Assembly: GCA_900074725.1 (NCBI GenBank)
Contig: LT598457.1
Coordinates: forward strand, 682,001 to 746,000
DNA length: 64,000 nucleotides
Reading direction: 5' to 3'
Source of the DNA: Lachancea dasiensis
Taxonomy: Eukaryota > Ascomycota > Saccharomycetes > Saccharomycetales > Saccharomycetaceae
Shown: positions 20,709-29,131 of the stretch, piece by piece
Position numbering within the stretch: the first letter of the stretch is position 1
How the letters are laid out: every line of letters begins with the position of its first letter
Program-made: the position numbers and the translations under genes
The notes under the pieces: model-generated
What the model was told of the DNA's origin: nothing
The model's database searches: none
Seen by the model: only the letters and a program-made list of their open reading frames with translations

Positions 20709-22361
20709 ATGACGCTGGTTCTTGATATGAACTCCACTGCCGGACGCTCTGGTTCTGAAGAACTGCTGATACGAAGAAAATCTACAATTGCCAAAATCCT
20801 CAGGTCTTTCAGTAGCTCCAGCTCGAGCTCCAGCCCTATCCAGCGCAGGGGAAAGCCAACCATTTCCAGCCCCACGGCTGCCTTCCAAAGCCCGAGCGGA
20901 TGCTTGAATACTAAGCGCAGTCAAGTGTTTTTCGATGTGTGTCAGGACTTCCTTCCTCATGAAAGCGATAATTTCGGCTTCCCAGGGACACGCTCGGCTG
21001 ATGGCTCTGTGGAACCACGCTTTGCTCAACAAGGACTTGGAAACCAAAACCAGCTTTTGAACGTGCACCGTGGTGAAATTGTGCGGCTGGTTGAAAACAT
21101 GCCTAATAACTTGGTATTGGTGCGTCTAGAATATCGCCTAGGCCAAGGGCTGGTACCGGCTAGATGTCTCACTCTAAACAATACCCTAACACCATTCTCA
21201 CAAACATTGACTCTGGCGAACCAATTTTTGACACCTCCAAAGTCAAACGATGCCCTTTCGTCGTCCTTGGATCTGGATCAGCAGCATTTGAAATGCCAGG
21301 ATGTCTCAGCTGAGTCACAAGATAATCGAAGAGCTCTTCTCCCACGTCCTTCTTTTTCTTTGGTAGATCCTATATCAATCGATGGATCATTGGCTATTGC
21401 TAGTTGTCAAGTGAAGGCCATTCATATCACTGAAAATCGAGTTTGGTACAGAATCGATTGCGTCATGAAGTCTGGCCACCATCGTGCTCTTTCAAGATTC
21501 TATCAGGATTTCTACTCGTTGCATCTCTTACTCAGGGACCAGTTGATTGTTAGTGGTCACCAAAATGTTCAAGACTTACTTCCAGCTCTTCCCTCGCCAT
21601 GCACAGCTGTAAGCTCCACGCAGATCGAAAACAGACTTCACGACTTTAACACATACCTCCGCGACATCATCGCCTCGCCATCCATTTCCCAAGAGATAAA
21701 GAGAGCTTCAATTGAAGAAGATTGGCTCGCTCCTAGGCCAGGCGACCTGGTAAAGACCCCTAGAGAGCTCATTTACAGAGTCAAACGAGAGTCTTCGCAG
21801 CATTCTAAAGCATGTCAATGGGAACCTGTAACAGATTTCAGCAGTTCCTTAACCCCATCAGCTCCTGGTGATATTTGGTCGACAAAACATAAGGCCACTA
21901 TACGGCAGAGGCGGGTCACGTCACTCAGCGAAATCACTCTAAAAGTTGACACAGTTGACACTAGCATTCACACCCCAGCCTCCAACTCAGCTCCGGCAAC
22001 GCCAATTTCTCAAGCACGTCCCTTTGATTCCTATGATAATCCAACCCCTTCTTCTCAAGGTCAAAGGCATATAAAGGTGAAGGTACTTTATCAAGAAGAG
22101 TGCTTTGCTACTAGGTGCTCGTTATCAGACTTGGAGTCATATCAGCAGCTACACCAACTGTGTCATTCCAAGGTGAAAGATTACTTGCCGGATGTAGACA
22201 TACCATTAAGGATAACAAGCATGAATGATAAAAAAGATCCAGTATTACTTAACGGTGAAACATTCAGTCGATTCATAGCAGCATTGAATGGGACCAAATT
22301 TGCTGCCCACAATATCACACATCACCAACTAAAAAAGCTAGTGGTGCGTGTCTCAGCATAG
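20709..22361 (+). CDS. divergent BEM1-like scaffold protein (SH3-PX-PB1)
   Basis: 550 residues. I see three regions in the order used by polarity and NADPH-oxidase scaffolds. The first is an SH3-like segment (about 75-157: FFDVCQDFLPHE, then GEIVRLVE and GLVPARCL). The second is a PX domain (about 226-345: CQVKAIHITENRVWYRIDC, then SRFYQDFYSLHLLLRDQ, with a Pro-rich turn PALPSPC). The third is a C-terminal PB1-type domain (about 453-548: HIKVKVLYQEECFATRCSL). This is the layout of Bem1, the Cdc42-Cdc24 scaffold, but similarity is weak and only one of the two Bem1 SH3 domains is obvious. It may be a second BEM1-like gene, not the true BEM1, since the neighbours do not match the BEM1 locus (YBR200W). 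Most PX phosphoinositide-binding residues cannot be judged by eye. The start is the ATG at 20709; Met7 is an alternative. Confidence 0.7.
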   Translation: MTLVLDMNSTAGRSGSEELLIRRKSTIAKILRSFSSSSSSSSPIQRRGKPTISSPTAAFQSPSGCLNTKRSQVFFDVCQDFLPHESDNFGFPGTRSADGSVEPRFAQQGLGNQNQLLNVHRGEIVRLVENMPNNLVLVRLEYRLGQGLVPARCLTLNNTLTPFSQTLTLANQFLTPPKSNDALSSSLDLDQQHLKCQDVSAESQDNRRALLPRPSFSLVDPISIDGSLAIASCQVKAIHITENRVWYRIDCVMKSGHHRALSRFYQDFYSLHLLLRDQLIVSGHQNVQDLLPALPSPCTAVSSTQIENRLHDFNTYLRDIIASPSISQEIKRASIEEDWLAPRPGDLVKTPRELIYRVKRESSQHSKACQWEPVTDFSSSLTPSAPGDIWSTKHKATIRQRRVTSLSEITLKVDTVDTSIHTPASNSAPATPISQARPFDSYDNPTPSSQGQRHIKVKVLYQEECFATRCSLSDLESYQQLHQLCHSKVKDYLPDVDIPLRITSMNDKKDPVLLNGETFSRFIAALNGTKFAAHNITHHQLKKLVVRVSA

Positions 22362-22431
22362 GATATAATTTTTGATAGAATATAATGTGGTCTAATGTAG
22401 TATTATTGATTGGAGTTGCGATAGTAGCTGG

Positions 22432-23919
22432 TTAACTAACTACAAGAGCTGCATTCTCTATGCTAATGTGAGTTGAGAGGTTTACCGCTCCATCATCCAC
22501 GTCTGACAGTTCATTCTCTATTGTCGTGTCTGTGGCATTCGAGAGCGAGTCTTCTCTATGCAAAGATGGTATTGACTTCAAGTCGGGCAAGGTACACGCC
22601 CGCGCGTTAGTTTCATCAAATTCAAGTCTCGCACGAAGATCATTAGCCTCTAAAATGGTGGTTTGTATCGATGAATCAATATTTTTTATATTTTGAGGAC
22701 TCGTACGGGACACGGCTGATTTGACTGAGGGAGACTGCCGCTGGTTTTTTCGCGGCGTTGGAGGGGGTGTCAGCTTCCTTTCCTCCCGCTGACGTTTGCG
22801 AACCTCGCTATTTTCTCTTTTCAGTTGTTTGGCCTTTTCAATTTGTTGCTGGGTTTTGAAGAGGTCCGGAATACTTCCTTGCAGATGATCCACCCATGCA
22901 TCGCAATCGGATAGAATTTGATAGTCTATAATGCCATGCCAATTGCAGTCCCCGATAGACGTTTTGTTGATGAGTATCACTAGACCACCTCGTTCATGCA
23001 CTTGTTTACTAACATTGCGCACCAACTTCTTGACGCCATCTACCTTCAAGCTAGTACCCATAATGAACAGTAAATCTGGTCGCCCGCGAGCCATGTCTAT
23101 ACTTAGTCCATCGCTGATGAACTCGCAGCTGGGATGATTTTCACCATACAACACGATATTCGGCCTCAAAAGACCTACAGAGCCTGTATTTCTCTTCCCT
23201 AAACGAGACCGTTGGTGGTTAGAGTCCTGGCAGCGAGGACAACTGGGCAGCTGGCCACTTCTTAAACTTCTAGACAGTACTCTGCTCCAGTTATAAGTCT
23301 GGAAACACTGTGTGCAGCTCAGTTTATTCAGATCCCCATGCAGCTGGACCACATCCACATTTTTCCATTGGTTGGCCATGGTCGTGTTACAATCGCGCTC
23401 CGATGACACTTCCAATCCTAAACTCTCTTCTAATCCATCGATGTTCTGTGTATAGCAGCGTAAGAGCTTCCCCCTATTCTTGAGATGGGCTATAAACCTG
23501 TGCGTTCTAGTTGGCTGGGCCAGTCTTGCGCTACTGTACAGTTTTTCCATAAAAGTTGCAAAGACTGGAATTTTAGCTTCTTCACGGAACAACGAGATAT
23601 CAAACATTTCCTGCCCTGATTTTATGCTTGCCTCTGGATGCTGGCGCTTTACAAGCTCATAAAGCCCACTAGAAGACCGAAAATCTGGTATTCCAGCGTT
23701 ACAGGATATACCGGCACCTGTCAGTACCAAAATTCTTCGCGACCGATTAATCTGCTTGTTGATCGCCTGGGCAAGCATACGATCCTCATCGTTCCCAGCT
23801 TCTAAAGACAGATGTCTCAGTCTTTCCGTTTTCAACTCCCTGCTCGCACTGCTCTTCCTACTTAGTGAAGACGGCAGTTTCTCGTCAAAAGACTCTTGGC
23901 TCAAGATTAGACTTGGCAT
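22432..23919 (-). CDS. HST3: sirtuin Hst3, histone H3 K56 deacetylase
   Basis: 495 residues (447 in S. cerevisiae). NAD-dependent nuclear deacetylase that removes the H3 K56 acetyl mark after S phase, the same mark read by Rtt106 and set by Rtt109. The sirtuin core spans about 48-330: GAGIS (68-72), the TQNIDGLE motif (157-164), the catalytic histidine H194 in VQLHGDL, the zinc cysteines C202, C205, C227, C230, and GTSLKVDGVK. It is closer to Hst3 than to Hst4 (RPNIVLYGENHPSCE, KSGQEMFDISLFRE, IPDLFKTQQQI). The C-terminal tail is long and rich in Ser/Thr-Pro, where the S. cerevisiae protein carries its Cdk-dependent degradation sites. In S. cerevisiae HST3 lies next to AHC1; here the two are 14 kb apart. 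Confidence 0.94.
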   Translation of the reverse strand: MPSLILSQESFDEKLPSSLSRKSSASRELKTERLRHLSLEAGNDEDRMLAQAINKQINRSRRILVLTGAGISCNAGIPDFRSSSGLYELVKRQHPEASIKSGQEMFDISLFREEAKIPVFATFMEKLYSSARLAQPTRTHRFIAHLKNRGKLLRCYTQNIDGLEESLGLEVSSERDCNTTMANQWKNVDVVQLHGDLNKLSCTQCFQTYNWSRVLSRSLRSGQLPSCPRCQDSNHQRSRLGKRNTGSVGLLRPNIVLYGENHPSCEFISDGLSIDMARGRPDLLFIMGTSLKVDGVKKLVRNVSKQVHERGGLVILINKTSIGDCNWHGIIDYQILSDCDAWVDHLQGSIPDLFKTQQQIEKAKQLKRENSEVRKRQREERKLTPPPTPRKNQRQSPSVKSAVSRTSPQNIKNIDSSIQTTILEANDLRARLEFDETNARACTLPDLKSIPSLHREDSLSNATDTTIENELSDVDDGAVNLSTHISIENAALVVS

Positions 23920-24357
23920 CAGAAAATGACAATTTATTTCCAGCAGCTATTTCTGCCTCTGTCAAACTCTTGAGGTACTCTCCCAGTCCAATGCTGATTG
24001 TCTTGGGTTTGGTATAGTATGCTTTGAAGGTCTATGAACTTTTGATCTGATTTCTTACACGGCTGGTTTTGATTTTACTGTAACGGGAAAAGGAATACGA
24101 GCAAGCCAGCAAAAAGCAGATATCTTGAGAACAGCTCCTCGGCAGTTTATCGAAGAGAACGAAGTGAAAATTAGAAAGCTATGTCGATTTAAAAACTATG
24201 GGATGCATAAGCGAATACATCGCGCTGGCCCGAGAGAAATAGGGCCGGTGTAGTAGTGGGGCCATAATAGTTGACGTAAAATTGATAAATGTCCTTCTTG
24301 CTTGTTGAAAAAAGGGAGTATTATACTTTAATGGTTCATTCTGCTTCCGTTCTCCTC
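23920..24357. other. HST3 promoter and SNF1 3' region
   Basis: 0.44-kb spacer between two minus-strand genes. No open frame or repeat worth noting. Confidence 0.4.
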
Positions 24358-26172
24358 TTAACCACCTTGGCTATTGACTGCTAACTCCATAATGAGTTTG
24401 GTAGTTAGATGCAGGAAAGGATAGGCAGAAAATGTACTCATTTCGTCTTCGTTGGAAGCGGGAGTAGATTCACCCTGACTATTTTCCCAACCATCAAACT
24501 TGAAATCTACAAGGTAGTTGTTCGCTTCAATCTGAAACAGTTGAATTACCATTTTCATGAGGTCTGGGATATTTTCATTCGCGGGCTGCTTCGCATCGTA
24601 TTTCCATCTAACGCGAATAGTCCACAGGTCATCCTCGGATGGCTTGGCCCACTGCGCCCCCAAGTTCTTCAACGCTATATAGATTTCGCCCATCACGTCC
24701 AGCGGATACGAACGAGATCTGATGCCAAAATGCCACCTGGTCTTGTACTTCTTAGTGCTGAGCGGAGAAATCTTTGTTGCGGCCGGAGACCCTTCTGCTA
24801 GCATGTTGGCCCGATGCATTTGTGGCAAAGAGCTAGGCAGAATGGCAATTGTACTATCTTCATCTTTCTGTTGATCGACAAACGGTGACTCGTAGGTACG
24901 CTGCTGAGTTTTCTTGATATGACGGTGGTGCCGCGAGCCGTGAGAGGTGGAGGCTTGAAGTGACAATAGAGGCTTTTGATCGAAAGTAGGTGGTGACTGC
25001 GACAAGAAAGTGTCCAGTTCATTACTTTGATCCTTATTGCTCTTGAGTCCATCAATAAGTGACTTGTTTTCCTTGATCAAAGAATACGCGTCTCTGATTT
25101 GCTTCAAAGCCGGGTTGTCCTCCTCTGACTCTAGTGCTTCGTAAATTTCGTCTCGGTCATATCCCATGGTCTTAGAAAGCGTCGTCACGAGCGAATCATC
25201 AACTTCTTCCTCTCTTTCGTCTTCGCCCTGCGTATGATGATCGCCTTCATGACGCACGTCTCCGTCGTGCTTTAAATCCGCAGGGAGCAAATACTCTTGC
25301 ATATCCACTCTGAACCATTCATCTTGCATAATTTCATGGATGGTAATTCTGTTCAAAGGATTAACGATTAACATCCGCTTGATCAAGTTGGACGCCCCGG
25401 GCGACAGAAACTTTGGGAGAGTATAGATCCCGTTGCTTATATTTTTAAACAGCACGGGAATACTCTCGTCGTCAAACGGCAGACGGCGGCATAGCATGAC
25501 ATAGAGAATAACTCCCGAAGACCACACATCAACCTCGGGGCCCGCGTACAGTTTACCACTGATGACCTCAGGGGCAGCATAGTTTGGAGATCCGCACGAA
25601 GTTCTCAAAAAATTACCATCTGTCATGATATTAGAAAGGCCAAAATCCGCAATTTTCACATTCAAATGCTCATCGAGAAGCAGGTTTTCTGGTTTGAGGT
25701 CTCTGTGCACAATTTTGTGACGGTGGCAGTACTCCACAGCGCTGATGATCTGCTGGAAGAAACGACGAGCCTCATTCTCGCTCATCTTGTCGCGCTGGAC
25801 AATGTAGTCAAACAATTCATTGCCGGCGTACTCGATAACCATCACGATCTCGTCCTTGGATTTGATCACGTCGTACAGCTTAATGATGTGGGGATGTCTC
25901 AGAAGCCGCAAGTACGAAATTTCCCGCTCAATGCGACCCTGCATGTCGCTTTTCGCTAAGACCTTCTTGTTGATGATTTTGAGCGCTACCTTTTGACCCG
26001 TAGTAACATGGTATGCCAATTTCACTTTACCAAAAGACCCTTCACCTAGTGTCTTTATGATCTGATACTTCCCGATTCTCTGGTCCCGCGCATGAGAGCC
26101 ATGGTGATGATGGTGGTGGTGGTTGTGGTGGGAATTGTTATTGCCGGAATGACCGGTAGCTTGGCCTGACAT
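24358..26172 (-). CDS. SNF1: Snf1, catalytic subunit of AMP-activated protein kinase
   Basis: 604 residues (633 in S. cerevisiae). Central kinase of glucose derepression. An N-terminal poly-His segment (15-24), a feature described as pH-sensing in S. cerevisiae Snf1, precedes the kinase domain. Visible catalytic residues: glycine loop GEGSFGKV (43-50), K65, HRD at 156-158, DFG at 177-179, and the activation-loop threonine T191 in LRTSCGSPNYAAPEV. The autoinhibitory UBA-like region follows (about 325-370: SLVTTLSKTMGYDRDEIYEAL). The C-terminal regulatory domain that binds Snf4 and the beta subunits begins at KTRWHFGIRSRSYPLDVMGE and ends in TTKLIMELAVNSQ. The neighbour on the right is the YDR476C homologue, as in S. 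cerevisiae. Confidence 0.98.
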   Translation of the reverse strand: MSGQATGHSGNNNSHHNHHHHHHHGSHARDQRIGKYQIIKTLGEGSFGKVKLAYHVTTGQKVALKIINKKVLAKSDMQGRIEREISYLRLLRHPHIIKLYDVIKSKDEIVMVIEYAGNELFDYIVQRDKMSENEARRFFQQIISAVEYCHRHKIVHRDLKPENLLLDEHLNVKIADFGLSNIMTDGNFLRTSCGSPNYAAPEVISGKLYAGPEVDVWSSGVILYVMLCRRLPFDDESIPVLFKNISNGIYTLPKFLSPGASNLIKRMLIVNPLNRITIHEIMQDEWFRVDMQEYLLPADLKHDGDVRHEGDHHTQGEDEREEEVDDSLVTTLSKTMGYDRDEIYEALESEEDNPALKQIRDAYSLIKENKSLIDGLKSNKDQSNELDTFLSQSPPTFDQKPLLSLQASTSHGSRHHRHIKKTQQRTYESPFVDQQKDEDSTIAILPSSLPQMHRANMLAEGSPAATKISPLSTKKYKTRWHFGIRSRSYPLDVMGEIYIALKNLGAQWAKPSEDDLWTIRVRWKYDAKQPANENIPDLMKMVIQLFQIEANNYLVDFKFDGWENSQGESTPASNEDEMSTFSAYPFLHLTTKLIMELAVNSQGG

Positions 26173-27053
26173 ATCTTATCTGTGCTACTACTTCTTTCGT
26201 CCATGTCTTCCGAAGTTAGCAACTAAAGTTGTAATACCATGGCAAAGACCCCTTTCAGTTACTCGTGGATAGTGATGTATATTCATCATATTCCTGGCTC
26301 GGCTCAAGTTTGAATCTGCTCGAAGCTCATAACCCTTCGGTGACAGTTGACTGCCTTCTAGCTCGGAGTGCTTTTTCGACAGCTAGTTCACCTTCGATTT
26401 TTTTGATCCCGATCTTTTTTGGCCTTCAATTGGGCTTGCCCTCGATCACATCGTGGGCCCTGCCATTTTTGCTTGAATATCCGAAATCTCACTTGTGGAC
26501 TAGCGCTCAGAGCTCATTGGCCCAAAGTTTTAGCCATCCGGTCGCTTTTGCTTTAATTGAAAACTCTTCGAGTTGGACTTCTTGAGTGTGGAGACCCGTC
26601 AAGCCACCGGAGATTGATAAGTCATTTAAATAGGCTTACCTGAAGTGATACAGCAGCACCGACCTTCTTATGAACCAGAATTTGAGGTGAGCACGGTGTG
26701 TTGGTATCTGCTATGAATTCAGCTTCAGGACAGAATGGTACGAAGTGATCTGATGATCCCCTTGGTCGCTTGAGAATTCAAAGAGGATGGAAGGCGCTGT
26801 TTTGGAACTGTTAGAGCCCCTCCTTTTTCACTGTGCTGTAATTTCCTGTAGACTTGGGCTTCCCATCCAGAGATAACTGGGATTTGTGCTTCTTTTAATG
26901 AATCTTTTTTAAACTCAATTGGACTATATCATTAATTATCATTAGTTTGCACACCTTTGAGGACACCTTGAGACTCGAATCTCGAGAAATCGCTTAATTA
27001 AACTCTCGCTCAATAATCTTCACGCTTCCAATCTGTTTTATCACCCTGCTCGA
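26173..27053. other. divergent promoter region of SNF1 and the YDR476C homologue
   Basis: 0.88 kb. The 106-codon plus-strand frame at 26265-26585 does not resemble a protein family and lies where SNF1 regulatory DNA is expected, so I left it out. Confidence 0.45.
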
Positions 27054-27668
27054 ATGTCGGCCGAAGGAATTGTTGCTCATATGAACAAGTCGCACAAGCT
27101 GGCTCTTGAAGACTACTTATTCGCTTATGGACATGTACGAATGACAGACGAAATTGCCAACGTGAGGCTGGAAAAGATTGAGCTCACACACATGACAATA
27201 TCTTTCAACCACTTTGATGTGGAATTCGAGATCGAGAAGGTCATCCTGTTTGAACCACCTCTCAAGGAGTGGTCAGAGGTCCGTCCCAGGCTCATCGAGA
27301 TGGCCAAGTTTGCGGCATCCAAGCGAGGCTTTTCGCACATTCAGATCAACGAAATGAGCTACCCAACAGGTGTTGCTGCGTATGCTTTTCTGGTGCTCGT
27401 ATTCTTCCCGATGATCTGTTATTGGTATCGTCCGGTACTGAACTACGTGCCTCTAGTGGGTTCCTATTTCAACAATGGACCGCTGCTGATCGGCATTGAG
27501 CTTGGTGCACTTGCCATCCATATCGCGGAATGCTTCTATTTTTTGAAGCCAAGGCTGGACTTTTACAGAGTGCCCACGGACTTCTTGATTGAGTGGTACT
27601 TTTTTGGCCTGATTGAAGGATATCCTACGGTCAGGAGGTTTGAGAAAGTGGTAAAAGAAAGGACTTGA
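27054..27668 (+). CDS. YDR476C: DUF2470-type membrane protein, YDR476C homologue
   Basis: 204 residues (224 in S. cerevisiae, by memory). The function is unknown; the S. cerevisiae protein is reported in the endoplasmic reticulum. The N-terminal half resembles the DUF2470 domain seen in heme-oxygenase-like and flavin-binding split-barrel proteins (IVAHMNKSHKLALEDYL, then FEPPLKEWSEVRPRLIEMA). The C-terminal half has two or three hydrophobic segments (about 104-122, 140-163) and a charged tail. The assignment rests on the domain pattern and on its place between SNF1 and JIP4, which is exact. The start is the only good ATG. Confidence 0.8.
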   Translation: MSAEGIVAHMNKSHKLALEDYLFAYGHVRMTDEIANVRLEKIELTHMTISFNHFDVEFEIEKVILFEPPLKEWSEVRPRLIEMAKFAASKRGFSHIQINEMSYPTGVAAYAFLVLVFFPMICYWYRPVLNYVPLVGSYFNNGPLLIGIELGALAIHIAECFYFLKPRLDFYRVPTDFLIEWYFFGLIEGYPTVRRFEKVVKERT

Positions 27669-28012
27669 ATGACAAAGAAAGCAGTTTCTCGGGAAAAAGT
27701 GTTCCCCATGTCCTCTGCATCCCACGCATAACACTACTTAGTCTTTGGCCCTCTACGAGCGCAATAGCATTAGATAGAAGGATATTATTACTACATTATG
27801 ACTAGCTTCCCATGACATTGCACAGCTGGAACCTAGCGCCATGGACAACTATGTTGCCTCATGAGATTGATGATTTCGCGTTTCCAATAAGCATATTCAT
27901 TTAATATAAAAATGAGCACTATACAAATCAAGAAACACTCTCTGTAGTATCTAGCTAAAGTTGATCAACAACCTCCCATTTCAGGGAATTGACCACAATC
28001 ATAGTCACACGA
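27669..28012. other. spacer upstream of the ARL8-like gene
   Basis: 0.34 kb between two plus-strand genes. No further gene seen. Confidence 0.4.
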
Positions 28013-28838
28013 ATGCTTGGCGTGGAGTGGCTGAAGCAATGGGCAACGACATGGTGGCATTTCTTGTTTTCGCTATTTTATCAGAAAGAGGTATGCGACA
28101 AATACAACCTTTGCACTAACCTATGAAAAACCACTACTAACGCATGTGCCTAATCAGCTGAATATTGTAATTGTGGGACTACAAAACTCCGGGAAAACCT
28201 CCCTGACAAGTGCACTGCTGTCCAAGCCATTTGAAGAGAACACCATACCCACATTAGGGATGCAAATGGAACAATTTCACTTGGGACTCAACATGGTTCG
28301 AGTTTTCGACCTTGCTGGCCAGGCTCGCTTTCACCATATGTGGAAAACATACCTGCTTCGAGCAGATCTTGTAATTTTCGTACTGGATCTTTCTGACATC
28401 ACAAATTGGCAGGAAGTTAAGCAAAAGCTGCACGAAACAATCTGCGATACTAACCACGATGGTATTCCCATGTTGATCGTAGGGAATAAGATCGATTTAC
28501 TGACGGCTTTGGAACCCACTAATCTCGTGAATGGTAGGAAAGCACCCAAGAAAAATGCTACTGACCAAAGTGCGCTCGAGCAGTGGAAATCTATGGCTCC
28601 ACTGCTGAGAAATTATGAATACGACGATATCCCGACATACCAGCTAGATGAGTCTAATCTATACGTGTTACGAAATGTCGAAACGCTTTCAAAAGAGCTT
28701 GGGTTGGATCTCAAGAATGGGATTCTATACACCCCAGACTCTCAAATATATCTTGATCGCGATTTAGCCGTTTTCACCATTAGTTGCAAGAATGGAGATT
28801 ACGTTCAAGATATAGTGGATTGGATCGTCCAACTGTGA
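28013..28838 (+). CDS. ARL8-like small GTPase, two exons
   Basis: Predicted CDS is join(28013..28090, 28158..28838), giving 252 residues. Exon 1 encodes 26 residues starting MLGVEWLKQW and ending LFYQKE. This is an N-terminal amphipathic helix like that of Arl8, with no Gly2 for myristoylation. Exon 2 begins LNIVIVGLQNSGKTS. The GTPase motifs are the P-loop GLQNSGKTS, switch I T in NTIPTLG, DLAGQARFHHMW (like the IGGQPRFRSMW of Arl8), GNKIDL and TISCKNGD. Without splicing, exon 2 has no good AUG start, which supports the intron. Arl8 proteins sit on lysosome/vacuole membranes and drive organelle transport and fusion. S. cerevisiae has none that I know of. Compared with Arl8 (about 186 residues) there is an insertion of some 60 residues between NKID and SCK. 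It lies between the YDR476C and JIP4 homologues. Confidence 0.8.
28091..28157 (+). other. 67-nt intron of the ARL8-like gene
   Basis: 5' splice site GTATGC, exact branch site TACTAAC at 28135-28141, 3' splice site TCAG at 28154-28157. Phase 0. Splicing joins two protein segments that match Arl8 on both sides. Confidence 0.85.
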
Positions 28839-29131
28839 TCAGGCCTGCTTCAATGTCCTTTACACCTATGCCTTGAGATGATCAGCTAAGTCACGTTATA
28901 TGCCATGAATTTTCCAAGACAGATAGATAAAGCCTGTCGTGTCTGTCATCCTTAGATAGATGAAGATAATTACAATTACCCAAAGATCTAATCCACATCC
29001 CATCAGTCGGATTTGAGAAGGCTGAAGATTGCTCCCCCATCCATCATTTCTGTAGCTGGCTTACAGGTGAACTGGTTGAGCATTTAATTGGTTAAAGCGG
29101 CCTTACGGGACTTACGAACGGAACAGGCGCG

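Noticed and set aside
26265-26585. 106-codon plus-strand frame upstream of SNF1
   Set aside because: Starts without a good ATG context, random composition, lies in the SNF1 promoter.
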